From positions 1 to 64,000 of the forward strand of contig NZ_FOTT01000016.1 in NCBI RefSeq assembly GCF_900114655.1: 64,000 bases of DNA, given 5' to 3'. Below, piece after piece: positions 43,263-51,373 of this stretch. Position 1 is the stretch's first letter, and every line of letters starts with the position of its first letter. The DNA comes from Candidatus Frackibacter sp. WG13 (GTDB taxonomy: Bacteria; Bacillota; Halanaerobiia; Halobacteroidales; Acetohalobiaceae). The translations under genes were made by a program, and so were the position numbers. Under the pieces are notes generated by a model, which was not told the origin of the DNA, made no database searches, and saw nothing but the letters and a program-made list of their open reading frames with translations.

Positions 43263-44088
43263 GAAGAAAGTGTTAGAGATAATCGATAATGCTATTAATG
43301 AGGATATTTGGACCGGTGATATTACAACTGAAGCGGTCGTTAATGAAGATTGTATGGGAGAAGGAATTTTACTAGCTAAAGAATCTGGAGTAATTGCTGG
43401 TTTAGAAGTGGCTAAATTAGTATTTCAAAGTATTGACAACGAAATTAAGTTTCAATCATTAGCGGCAGAAGGGGATTATGTTAAGTCAGGTACTGAAATT
43501 GCTCAAGTTAGAGGAAAGGCTAAATCGATTTTAACTGCGGAAAGATTAGCTCTTAACTTTTTACAGCGTATGTCAGGAATTGCGACTAAGACTGCAAAAT
43601 ATGAAGAGTTAGTTGGTGATTATGATGTGAGAATTGTGGATACCAGAAAGACTACTCCTGGATTGCGTATCTTAGAGAAGTATGCTGTACAAGTCGGTGG
43701 AGGAGATAATCATCGCTTAGGACTCTACGATGCAGTAATGATTAAGGATAACCATATTAGTGCTGCTGGTGGAATAAAAGAAGCAGTCGAGAAAGCTCGG
43801 ACTAACGTTCCTCATACAATGAAGATAGAAGTAGAGACAGAAAGTTTAGATGAGGTAAAGGAAGCTGTGGCTGTCAATGCTGATATTATTATGTTAGATA
43901 ATATGTCAACAGGCTTAATGAAAGAAGCTGTAGAGTTGGTTGATAATCAGACAATTGTTGAAGCTTCCGGGGGCATTACTGCGGCAACGATTAAAGAAGT
44001 AGCAGCAACAGGAGTAGATGTTATTTCATTAGGAACTCTGACTCATACTATTAAGTCATTGGATATTAATTTAGATCTTAAAGTATAG
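43249..44088 (+). CDS. nadC: Nicotinate-nucleotide pyrophosphorylase (carboxylating)
   Basis: 279 residues from TTG 43249, nine bases after GGGAGGCG and overlapping nadB, implying coupling. It makes nicotinate mononucleotide from quinolinate and PRPP. Motifs: EDIWTGDITTEAVV, SILTAERLALNFLQRMSGIAT, VDTRKTTPGLRILEKYAVQVGGG, HRLGLYDAVMIKDNH and EVETESLDE. Length is normal. Confidence 0.96.
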   Translation: MNLNKKKVLEIIDNAINEDIWTGDITTEAVVNEDCMGEGILLAKESGVIAGLEVAKLVFQSIDNEIKFQSLAAEGDYVKSGTEIAQVRGKAKSILTAERLALNFLQRMSGIATKTAKYEELVGDYDVRIVDTRKTTPGLRILEKYAVQVGGGDNHRLGLYDAVMIKDNHISAAGGIKEAVEKARTNVPHTMKIEVETESLDEVKEAVAVNADIIMLDNMSTGLMKEAVELVDNQTIVEASGGITAATIKEVAATGVDVISLGTLTHTIKSLDINLDLKV

Positions 44089-44107
44089 TTAAAAGATTTT
44101 TAACTAT
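44085..44107 (+). terminator. Weak hairpin at the nadC end
   Basis: ATAGTTAAAA-GAT-TTTTAACTAT overlaps the nadC stop and has a T run inside the 3' arm. AT-only stem, so termination may be partial, allowing read-through to the ECF gene. A copy of the dispersed intergenic motif begins at once after it. Confidence 0.5.
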
Positions 44108-44160
44108 GAGTAATATCAGCTAAAAAGTTAACTTTCGAGTACAATCAATTGATTATGCAA
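44108..44160 (+). repeat. Dispersed intergenic repeat, best-conserved copy
   Basis: GAGTAATATCAGCTAAAAAG continues as TTAACTTTCGAGTACAATC and AATTGATTATGCAA. The first 40 bases match 30774-30814 with few changes. The part ACAATCAATTGATTATGC contains a near-palindrome centred on AATT. It lies 27 bases before the ECF gene. Confidence 0.75.
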
Positions 44161-44186
44161 GATATAATTAATGGAGGGATTTAAAG

Positions 44187-44687
44187 ATGAAGATAAAAGA
44201 ATTAGTTTATGGTGCTTTATTAACAGCTTTAGCTTTGGCTATTCCATTGATGTTTGGAGGTTATTTGCGGGTCTATATTCCGCCTTTTTCGGCAACTCTT
44301 GCTTCTCATGTGCCGAGTTTGATTGCGATGGTGATTAGTCCTTTAGTGGCTGGGTTAGTAGGGATTGGCTCAACTTTAGGCTTCTTAGTAATTTTAGGAC
44401 CAACGATTGCTGCTAGGGCAGCAATGCATATTATCTTTGGAGTAATAGGAGCTTTGTGGATTAAGAAAGGGAATTCAATTATTAGTGCTTATTTATTGAC
44501 AATTCCAATTCATGCTTTAGGAGAAGCCTTAGTAGTAATTCCTTTTGGATTTTCTTTGTATAAAGCTGGAGTAGTAATCGGAGTAGGTACTGTCTTACAT
44601 CATGCAGTAGATGCGATGATTGCTTTAGCTGTAGTGCGTATGTTAGGTTGGAAATTAGAAGTTAGTGATAATGAGATAAAGGCATAG
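44187..44687 (+). CDS. niaX: ECF transporter S component, probably niacin (NiaX-like)
   Basis: 166 residues, ATG 44187 after GGAGGGA. Five or six membrane segments (LVYGALLTALALAIPLMFGGYLR, AMVISPLVAGLVGIGSTLGFLVIL, AMHIIFGVIGALWI) of the ECF substrate-binding family. The position directly after nadABC and under a NiaR-type regulator points to niacin or a related NAD precursor. The shared ECF energising module is not in this window. The specificity is inferred from context. Confidence 0.78.
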   Translation: MKIKELVYGALLTALALAIPLMFGGYLRVYIPPFSATLASHVPSLIAMVISPLVAGLVGIGSTLGFLVILGPTIAARAAMHIIFGVIGALWIKKGNSIISAYLLTIPIHALGEALVVIPFGFSLYKAGVVIGVGTVLHHAVDAMIALAVVRMLGWKLEVSDNEIKA

Positions 44688-44742
44688 TTTATTTTAATAA
44701 AAATTAGACTAATGCTTAATAATACTTATATAGTGGTACAAC

Positions 44743-44946
44743 CACAAAAAGGTCACCTTTCGCGGCAGAATACATTTTTCGAAACATCTAAGGTTCGTAT
44801 CCGCCAAAAATAAGGCTTCCTAATCTATAGGACGTCCTGTCCTGAGATTAGCTCACCACGTCCTGTGGTTCGGCCATATTTTCGGCTCCTACTCACCAAG
44901 ATGTTGACCGAAAAATGTATAATTTGCTCAATATGACCTTTTTGTG
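44743..44946. mobile_element. 204-bp imperfect palindrome with terminal inverted repeats (MITE-like), complete copy
   Basis: The ends are perfect 13-bp inverted repeats, CACAAAAAGGTCA (44743-44755) and TGACCTTTTTGTG (44934-44946). Further matched blocks occur inward on both arms: ATACATTTTTCG, ACATCT and the GGAC/GTCC-rich centre, so the element could fold into one long hairpin. No ORF. It fills most of the 322-base gap between the ECF and DUF421 genes. A 153-base copy at 61692-61844, about 95% identical, lacks the right end. The nature, mobile MITE-like or structured RNA, is not settled. Confidence 0.75.
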
Positions 44947-45009
44947 TTCTAATCATATAGTTAGTTTATAATTGAATCTTAATCTATATAAGTTAAAAGG
45001 TGATATGTG

Positions 45010-45945
45010 ATGCTAGATATACTACTGAAAATATTTATAATGTTCATTCTTACTATAGGACTAATGCGTTTGATGGGAAAGTCTACTATTATTCAATTGA
45101 CTCCCTATGATTTAGTTGCTATATTTATTATTGGTACTGTAGCTGCTGAACCTTTGATTACTACGGAATTTATCCCTACCATTATACGTGTGGTAGCTGT
45201 AGTAGTCTTCTATCTAATCTTTGCTAAGTTAACTTTAAATCAAACCATGAATAAGTTCTTTTTAGGTGAGCCTAGCATTTTAATTAAACATGGTAAAATT
45301 ATTGAAGATAATTTAGAAAAAGAGCATCTTTCTTTGATGCAGCTTATTTCAATTTTAAGAACAGCTGGCTATTCTAAGTTGACTGAAATCGATTTTGCTA
45401 TATTAGAACCTACTGGGTCTGTTAGTGTTATTCCTGTTCCTTCTGCGCGGCCTGCTACTTTAGGAGATTTAGATATTGAAGCTAAATATGAAGGGGTGCC
45501 GATGGCTATAATTATCGATGGAATTATTCAGAAACGAAATCTGCAGCTAGTAAATCGAGATGAAGAATGGTTACAAGAAAAATTACAAGAAAAAGGAATA
45601 GATAATATTAAAGAGATAATTTACGCTTTTGTTGATGATCAGAATGATGAATTATACTTGAATTACCGTAATCCAGTTGATGAAGCTAGTAGAAATAATA
45701 ATCAAGCACAAAGAGATAAAGAAATTAAAGAACAGAAGTCAGAGCAAGCGAATTTAGCTAATAAAGAATTAGTAAGAGATAAAAGAAAGATATATTTAGT
45801 TCAGAATCATAAAATCCAGACTAAAGGTTTGAGGGAAGCCCATATTTCTAAGTCTGAACTTGAAGAGTGGTTGGGAGTTGATGATTTTACAGAGATTAAT
45901 GAAGTAGTAATTGAACAAGAAATAAAGGTTAAATCAAACCAGTAA
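45010..45945 (+). CDS. DUF421 (YetF-type) membrane protein, second paralogue
   Basis: 311 residues from ATG 45010 after AAAAGGTGAT. Three membrane segments (residues 1-80, including GKSTIIQLTPYDLVAIFIIGTVA) precede the DUF421 domain: LGEPSILIKHGKIIEDNLEKEHLSLMQLISILRTAG and EIDFAILEPTGSVSVIPVPSARPAT. Unlike the 19452 paralogue it has a charged C-terminal extension (NNQAQRDKEIKEQKSEQ and beyond), consistent with the longer YetF/YkjA branch. Role not defined; envelope or stress functions are usually suggested. Confidence 0.9.
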   Translation: MLDILLKIFIMFILTIGLMRLMGKSTIIQLTPYDLVAIFIIGTVAAEPLITTEFIPTIIRVVAVVVFYLIFAKLTLNQTMNKFFLGEPSILIKHGKIIEDNLEKEHLSLMQLISILRTAGYSKLTEIDFAILEPTGSVSVIPVPSARPATLGDLDIEAKYEGVPMAIIIDGIIQKRNLQLVNRDEEWLQEKLQEKGIDNIKEIIYAFVDDQNDELYLNYRNPVDEASRNNNQAQRDKEIKEQKSEQANLANKELVRDKRKIYLVQNHKIQTKGLREAHISKSELEEWLGVDDFTEINEVVIEQEIKVKSNQ

Positions 45946-45965
45946 TATTAAGTAAGGAATTTTTG

Positions 45966-45994
45966 TTGCAAGGAGATAGCTAATTTGTTATAAT
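45966..45994 (+). promoter_or_regulatory. Promoter of the thi operon
   Basis: TTGCAA (45966-45971), 17-base spacer, TATAAT (45989-45994), placed 25 bases before the TPP riboswitch. Confidence 0.75.
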
Positions 45995-46018
45995 CTAATT
46001 AGATTATAATTAAATATG

Positions 46019-46098
46019 GACTAGGGGTGCTCCTTTTTTGGAGCTGAGATTATACCCTTTGAACCTGGACTGGTTAAGACCAGCGTAGGAAAGTTAGT
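46019..46098 (+). promoter_or_regulatory. TPP (THI element) riboswitch
   Basis: Conserved THI-box parts are present in order: GGGGTGCTCC ... GGAGCTGAGAT, then ACCCTTTGAACCTGGACTGG and TTAAGACCAGCGTAGGAAAG. TPP binding should repress thiSGH, probably through the terminator at 46146. Confidence 0.96.
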
Positions 46099-46145
46099 AC
46101 TTAAATGATGGTATATTATTATTCAATGTTAAGAGATTGAATGTT

Positions 46146-46182
46146 AAGAGTACAATTCCTGCGTGGAGTTGTACTCTTTTTA
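46146..46182 (+). terminator. TPP-riboswitch terminator
   Basis: AAGAGTACAA ... TTGTACTCTT is followed by a T run, between the aptamer and thiS. The short repeat TTAAGAG(A)TTGAATG upstream may take part in the alternative fold. Confidence 0.85.
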
Positions 46183-46208
46183 TATTTAGTGCTGGAAGGA
46201 GGAAATTG

Positions 46209-46409
46209 ATGTTAATTAAGGTTAATGGAAAAGAGGAAGAAATTAATGAAGAAATTACTATTTTACAGTACCTTGAAAATAAAGGTGTAAACCCAGAGAA
46301 CATAGTCATTCAATATAATGGTGAAATCATAGATGGTGAAGACGTAGACGAGATAATTTTAGTAGCTAATGACAATTTAGAAGTATTAAAATTTGTAGGA
46401 GGGGGATAA
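46209..46409 (+). CDS. thiS: Sulfur carrier protein ThiS
   Basis: 66 residues from ATG 46209, following GGAAGGAGG. Ubiquitin-like fold: [42 protein letters not shown]. The C-terminal Gly-Gly is the thiocarboxylate site; here there is one extra Gly (GGG), and the GGAGGGGGA encoding it doubles as the ribosome binding site of thiG. Delivers sulfur for thiazole formation. The adenylating enzyme ThiF is not seen in this window. Confidence 0.93.
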   Translation: MLIKVNGKEEEINEEITILQYLENKGVNPENIVIQYNGEIIDGEDVDEIILVANDNLEVLKFVGGG

Positions 46410-46411
46410 AG

Positions 46412-47194
46412 ATGACAGCTAAATTAATCATTGATGGACAAGAAGTTGGGAGTCGGCTATTTCTTGGAACTGGTAAGTTTCCAGATAAGAGTTTGATTCC
46501 ACAAGTAATTGAAAATTCAAAGGCACAGGTTGTAACTGTAGCCTTAAGAAGGATGAATTTTGAAGCGCAAGAGGAGAATATTATTAATTACATACCTGAT
46601 GATTGTATATTAATGCCTAATACTTCGGGAGCAAGAAATGCTGAAGAAGCAGTTAAGATTGCCAAAATTGCTAGAGCTGCTGGATGTGGTGATTGGGTTA
46701 AGATTGAAGTGATTTCAGATAATAAATATCTACTGCCGGATAATTATGAAACGATTAAGGCTACGGAGATATTAGTAAAGGAAGGCTTTACAGTACTACC
46801 TTATATGAGCCCTGATTTAATGGTAGCTAAAGAGCTAGAGAAGGTAGGAGCAGCAGCCGTAATGCCTTTAGGGGCTCCGATTGGAACAAATAGAGGGTTA
46901 CGAACTAAAGAGTTAGTTAGAATTTTAATTGAAGAGATTGAGGTGCCGATTATTGTAGATGCAGGAATTGGAAAGCCTTCTGATGCTGCGGAAGCTATGG
47001 AATTAGGTGCGGAGGCTGTTTTAGTTAATACAGCGGTTGCAACAGCTAATGATCCAGTGATTATTGGAGAAGCTTTTGGTCAGGCAGTAGAAGCTGGTCA
47101 CAAGGCTTATTTAGCAGGCTTAGGCAGAACTAAAAAATATGCTTCAGCATCTTCACCATTAACCGGTTTTTTAAACGAAGGAGCTAATGATTAA
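46412..47194 (+). CDS. thiG: Thiazole synthase
   Basis: 260 residues, ATG 46412, two bases after thiS. TIM barrel: [57 protein letters not shown] with the Schiff-base Lys, [16 protein letters not shown] and [30 protein letters not shown]. It makes the thiazole phosphate moiety of thiamin from deoxyxylulose phosphate, dehydroglycine and ThiS-thiocarboxylate. Translationally linked with thiH. Confidence 0.97.
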   Translation: MTAKLIIDGQEVGSRLFLGTGKFPDKSLIPQVIENSKAQVVTVALRRMNFEAQEENIINYIPDDCILMPNTSGARNAEEAVKIAKIARAAGCGDWVKIEVISDNKYLLPDNYETIKATEILVKEGFTVLPYMSPDLMVAKELEKVGAAAVMPLGAPIGTNRGLRTKELVRILIEEIEVPIIVDAGIGKPSDAAEAMELGAEAVLVNTAVATANDPVIIGEAFGQAVEAGHKAYLAGLGRTKKYASASSPLTGFLNEGAND

Positions 47195-48310
47195 ATGAGT
47201 TTTTATGATAAGTATTTAAAATGGGAAGATTTTGATTTTGCTGGTTATTGGAAGCAATTGAATGACGATGATATTGAAGAAATTTTAAATCAAGAACGAT
47301 TAAATACGTTAGATTATTTGGCACTTCTATCGCCTAAAGCAGAAAAATATTTGGAGCTTATGGCGCAAAAAGCGCAGAAATTAACTCTTAAGCATTTTGG
47401 TAAAGTTGTTTTTCTATATACTCCGCTCTATTTAGCTAATTATTGTGTTAATCAATGTCTTTATTGTGGCTTTAATGTTAAAGAAAACATAGAGCGTAAG
47501 AAGTTAAATCTATCAGAAATTGCTAAAGAAGCTGAAGCTATAGCTAATATGGGTTTTAGACATATTTTGATTTTGACTGGGGAATCAAGAAAGAAGACAC
47601 CAGTAAAGTATATTAAAGAAGCTGTAGAACTTTTAACTGATTACTTTGATTCGATAGCAATTGAGATTTATCCTCTTGAAATTGACGAATATGAAGAATT
47701 AATAGCTGCTGGTGTTGATAGTTTAACAATTTATCAAGAGGTTTATAATCAAGAACAGTATGATAGACTCCATATAGCGGGACCGAAAAGGAATTATCAT
47801 TTTCGTTTAGATGCGCCAGAACGGGGTTGTAAAGCAGGCATGAGAGCGGTGAATATCGGTGCTTTATTAGGCTTGGAGGACTGGCGTAAAGAGGCCTTCT
47901 TTACTGGTATTCATGCAGAATATTTGCAGAATAATTACTTAGATGTAGAAGTGAGTCTTTCTGTTCCGCGGATGAGGCCACATTTAGGTTCTTTCCAACC
48001 GGAGTCTAAAGTTGAAGATGAGAATTTAGTACAGATCTTATTGGCATCTAGGTTATTCTTACCGCGAGCAGGATTAAATATTTCTACTAGAGAGAGAGCT
48101 AGTTTAAGAGATAACTTAATATCATTAGGAATTACTAAGATGTCAGCAAATGCTAAGACTAGTGTCGGAGGTTATGCAGAATCAAATACAGAGTTAGATG
48201 ATGATACTTGTCAGTTTGAAATTTCCGACAATAGAACTGTTAATGAAGTTACAACTATGTTACATAAGCAGGGATATCAACCTGTATTTAAGAATTGGCA
48301 TATATTTTAA
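47195..48310 (+). CDS. thiH: 2-iminoacetate synthase
   Basis: 371 residues, ATG 47195 directly after the thiG stop. Radical SAM enzyme with the cluster motif [10 protein letters not shown] (CxxxCxxC). Other features: [56 protein letters not shown] and [15 protein letters not shown]. It cleaves tyrosine to dehydroglycine under anaerobic conditions, in contrast to the oxygen-dependent ThiO, which fits an anaerobe. Confidence 0.97.
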   Translation: MSFYDKYLKWEDFDFAGYWKQLNDDDIEEILNQERLNTLDYLALLSPKAEKYLELMAQKAQKLTLKHFGKVVFLYTPLYLANYCVNQCLYCGFNVKENIERKKLNLSEIAKEAEAIANMGFRHILILTGESRKKTPVKYIKEAVELLTDYFDSIAIEIYPLEIDEYEELIAAGVDSLTIYQEVYNQEQYDRLHIAGPKRNYHFRLDAPERGCKAGMRAVNIGALLGLEDWRKEAFFTGIHAEYLQNNYLDVEVSLSVPRMRPHLGSFQPESKVEDENLVQILLASRLFLPRAGLNISTRERASLRDNLISLGITKMSANAKTSVGGYAESNTELDDDTCQFEISDNRTVNEVTTMLHKQGYQPVFKNWHIF

Positions 48311-48314
48311 GATG

Positions 48315-48347
48315 AAGACCTACTTTTGTTAAAAAGTAGGTCTTTTT
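48315..48347 (+). terminator. Terminator of the thi operon
   Basis: AAGACCTACTTTT ... AAAAGTAGGTCTT followed by T, a few bases after thiH. Confidence 0.9.
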
Positions 48348-48525
48348 GAACTATATAGGAACTTTAAATTAGGGAACTTTCTTAATACTGTTGAAGTAAG
48401 TACGATTTAAAGAAAAATATAGTTAAATTATGGTAATAGACAGGAATTAAATAAAATATGTCTAAACATATATATATAGTGATATAAATACTTAAATAAG
48501 AATAGTTTTGTAAGGGGATGGGGCA

Positions 48526-49464
48526 ATGGCATTAAAGGAAGAAAGTAAGAGTGATGTTTTGGCTTTAGTGTTGGATACTGACGGAAGAGTAAAGAAATAT
48601 AACTTTTTAGTAAGTAAAACCTTAAATGAAGATGCGGAAAGTGTGATTGGTAAAAAGGTCGATGAAGTAATAGAGAGGATTAAAGATAATATAGAATATG
48701 AGATAGATATGAAGTTTACTTTAGAGCCTTTACTTAATAATAAGGAAGAAATTTATGGTCATTTGGCCTTAGGTTTTAGAGCGAGCATAAGTGAAGATAG
48801 TGAAGTAACGATAGCTAGCCTAGCCCATGAATTTAAGAATCCATTAACTAATATACGGGGGATGGCACAACTCATTAAGTTAAAACTGAATAATGACGAA
48901 TGTAATTGTGGTGAAATGATTGACTATTTAAAGAAATTAATCAATGAAATAGATTATTTAAATATATTAGCTAATGACTTTTTAGAATATAAAAAGAATA
49001 CGAAGCTAGATGATAGTAAAGTGCTTCTTAATGATGTGATTGAAGAGACCTTATTTCTAATAGAGCAGGAGTGTGAGGCAGAAGAAGTTGAAATTAATTA
49101 TACACTTAAGCAAAAAAGATATGTTTGTTGTAGTTTTGAGCATGTTAAGCAAGTCTTATTAAATATTATTAAGAATGCTATAGAAGCGTTTGATGATGCC
49201 AATAATACTTATGATAAGAAGATAAAGATTGAAGTTAAACCTACAGCGGACAAAGACTACAATACAATTATTATTAGTGACAATGGTCCAGGAATAAAAG
49301 ACGAAGTATTAGCAGAAATTTTCAATCCTTTTTATACTACAAAAGATTATGGAACCGGTTTAGGTTTAAGCACTTGTAAAAAGATTGTAGAGGAGCATGG
49401 AGGTAAGATAGAAGTAAATAGTTGTGAAGAAGGAACAAAATTTATGGTGTATCTACCAAGATAG
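48526..49464 (+). CDS. Orphan PAS histidine kinase, soluble
   Basis: 312 residues, ATG 48526 after AAGGGGATGGGG. Residues 5-90 look like a PAS domain (LALVLDTDGRVKKYN). The HisKA box LAHEFKNPLTNIRGMAQL has the phospho-His at 101. The ATPase has NIIKNAIEAFDD (N box), IISDNGPGI (G1) and GTGLGLSTCKKIVEEHGG (G2). No membrane segment, so it senses an internal signal. Resembles KinB/Spo0A-phosphorelay-type kinases of Firmicutes. No response regulator beside it. Confidence 0.93.
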   Translation: MALKEESKSDVLALVLDTDGRVKKYNFLVSKTLNEDAESVIGKKVDEVIERIKDNIEYEIDMKFTLEPLLNNKEEIYGHLALGFRASISEDSEVTIASLAHEFKNPLTNIRGMAQLIKLKLNNDECNCGEMIDYLKKLINEIDYLNILANDFLEYKKNTKLDDSKVLLNDVIEETLFLIEQECEAEEVEINYTLKQKRYVCCSFEHVKQVLLNIIKNAIEAFDDANNTYDKKIKIEVKPTADKDYNTIIISDNGPGIKDEVLAEIFNPFYTTKDYGTGLGLSTCKKIVEEHGGKIEVNSCEEGTKFMVYLPR

Positions 49465-49619
49465 ATAATTAATTTGCCATTTTTTAAAGGGGTTTTTAAA
49501 CTTTATATCGAAATTATAAATAAGAAATAGTATTAAATTTATTTGAGTACCTAACTAAGGTTAATTATGAAAAAGATTATCTTAAAATAGATAGTTATAA
49601 AGGGGAGGAAGAATAAGGG

Positions 49620-49892
49620 ATGGTTAGTGGAAATTTACTAGAAGACCAGGTAAGTGAGGAAGTTATTAAATATTTAGAAGAAAAAGATGATTTATGTACT
49701 TGTCAACAATGCCAAGATGACATAACTGCTTTAGCACTTAGTAATTTACGACCGAGGTATGCTGGAAGTGAAGAGGGTAAAGTAGTCATTAGTAGTGTTG
49801 ACCTTCCTAGTGAACAGACTAAGCTTGATATATTAAGAGCGATAGTAAATGCAGCTAAAAAGGTGAGTAAACGACCACATCATGATAGGTAA
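49620..49892 (+). CDS. ComFB-family protein
   Basis: 90 residues, ATG 49620 after AGGGGAGGA. The core LCTCQQCQDDITALALSNLRPRY (Cys pattern CxCxxC, residues 27-32) is the ComFB signature, followed by a helical C-terminus. ComFB proteins occur in competence, c-di-GMP or c-di-AMP contexts; function undefined in this group. It follows the kinase but has a 155-base gap and its own Shine-Dalgarno site. Confidence 0.88.
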   Translation: MVSGNLLEDQVSEEVIKYLEEKDDLCTCQQCQDDITALALSNLRPRYAGSEEGKVVISSVDLPSEQTKLDILRAIVNAAKKVSKRPHHDR

Positions 49893-49921
49893 GATGAAAA
49901 TTTAAATATAAAAGTTTAATT

Positions 49922-49959
49922 AAGGCTTCTCTCTAATTTAATTAGAGGGAAGCTTTTTT
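49922..49959 (+). terminator. Terminator after the ComFB-like gene
   Basis: AAGGCTTCTCTCTAATTT pairs with AATTAGAGGGAAGCTT, ending in TTTTTTG. One G-T pair in the stem. Confidence 0.9.
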
Positions 49960-50108
49960 GTTTTAACTAGTATCCCTAAAAAAATTATAGGAAGAGCTAA
50001 AATATTTTATATCTTATTTCTAAATTTAATGGTACAATGCAATTGAAGATGAGATAAAAATAAAAAATATTTCTTTATTCATAATATAAATAAGGGGGCG
50101 ATATACTA

Positions 50109-51329
50109 ATGAATCTATTATTATCATTTAGTTTAATGTTACTATCTGGATTTATTATCGGAAATTTATTTGAAAAGATTGGAATTCCAACAGTGACTGG
50201 CTATATTTTAACTGGAATTATCTTTGGTGAAGCGGTGTTAGGAATTCAGACTCATGAATACGTTAAAAGTCTAGCTCCCATTACTAGCTTAGGTTTAGGA
50301 GTTATTTCATTAACTGTAGGTGAAGAGTTATTAATTAAGGATTTAAAGAATATCGGTAAGAGTATTTTAAGTATTAGTTTTTTTCAATTATTAATTACTT
50401 TTGGTTTAGTTGCTGGAGGATTACTTCTATTAGGTGTAAGTCTGCCTTTAGCTTTAATCTTAGGAGCTATTGCTTCCGCAAATGCTCCAGCAGAAGCTGT
50501 AGCAGTTATTGAAGAGTATAAAGCTAAAGGGCCATTAACTAATACATTATTAGCTACTATTGCAGTTGGCGATGTAGCATCAATTATCTTTTTTGGTGGA
50601 ATTATGGCATTAGTGGCAAGCTTAATGGGAAGTGCAGAAGGTTCGTTATTAAGCCTATTAGGTGAACCGATAATTGAAGTTGCTGGTTCAGTTATCTTAG
50701 GGCTAATAATTGCTTGGATTCTACACTATTTTGCTCATCATACTAAATTAGAAAAAGATTATCTATTAGTTGTATTAGCTATAATATTTATTGATATAGA
50801 ATTAGCTAGTTATCTCCATTTATCAGCATTATTAGTTAATATCGTTGCTGGATTTGCTTTAACTAATTTCTTTGATTGTCGTCATGAGATTAAGGAAGTT
50901 ATTGAAGCTATAGAAGTACCACTCTTTATTGCTTTCTTTACCTTAGCAGGAGCAGAGTTGAATTTTGCAGTCTTATCGCAAGTTGGTCTAATTGGGATTG
51001 GTTATGTTGTTACTAGAATTGTTGGGAAGTTATTAGGAACTTGGGTAGGAGCAAAAGTTTCAAGTTCTCCACAAGTAGTTTCTAATTATTTAGGTTGGGG
51101 ATTAATCCCACAAGCTGGTGTTGGGATCGGTTTAGCCATTGTGGTTTCAGAAAAATTTCCTGAAATAGGTTCAATAGTTACGTCAATAATCCTAACGTCT
51201 GTAGCTATAAATGCACTAATTGGACCTTTAGCTATCAAGAGTGCACTTATTAAATCTGGTGAAATTAATGAAGGTCAAAAGGGTGACGAATATTCTTTAG
51301 ATGAAAAAACAGACCCAATACATGCTTAG
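50109..51329 (+). CDS. CPA2-type cation:proton antiporter paralogue with GD motif
   Basis: 406 residues, ATG 50109 after AAGGGGGCG. About 12 membrane segments; begins LLLSFSLMLLSGFIIGNLFEKIGIPTVTGYILTG, as in Kef/NapA-like antiporters. The unwound-helix region is IASANAPAEAVAVIEEYKAKGP and the ion site reads TIAVGDVASII (Gly154-Asp155), where the neighbouring paralogue has Asp-Asp. A short soluble tail ends KTDPIHA. It is probably a Na+ or K+/H+ exchanger of altered stoichiometry or a regulatory partner. Cotranscribed with the second copy 45 bases downstream. Confidence 0.85.
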   Translation: MNLLLSFSLMLLSGFIIGNLFEKIGIPTVTGYILTGIIFGEAVLGIQTHEYVKSLAPITSLGLGVISLTVGEELLIKDLKNIGKSILSISFFQLLITFGLVAGGLLLLGVSLPLALILGAIASANAPAEAVAVIEEYKAKGPLTNTLLATIAVGDVASIIFFGGIMALVASLMGSAEGSLLSLLGEPIIEVAGSVILGLIIAWILHYFAHHTKLEKDYLLVVLAIIFIDIELASYLHLSALLVNIVAGFALTNFFDCRHEIKEVIEAIEVPLFIAFFTLAGAELNFAVLSQVGLIGIGYVVTRIVGKLLGTWVGAKVSSSPQVVSNYLGWGLIPQAGVGIGLAIVVSEKFPEIGSIVTSIILTSVAINALIGPLAIKSALIKSGEINEGQKGDEYSLDEKTDPIHA

Positions 51330-51373
51330 TTAGAATTACATTGTGTTAGGTTAGTCCAAAGGGGGTAGATATT

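Noticed and set aside
46137-46208. N-terminal extension of ThiS
   Set aside because: The in-frame extension translates the riboswitch terminator; the strong GGAAGGAGG site fixes the start at 46209.
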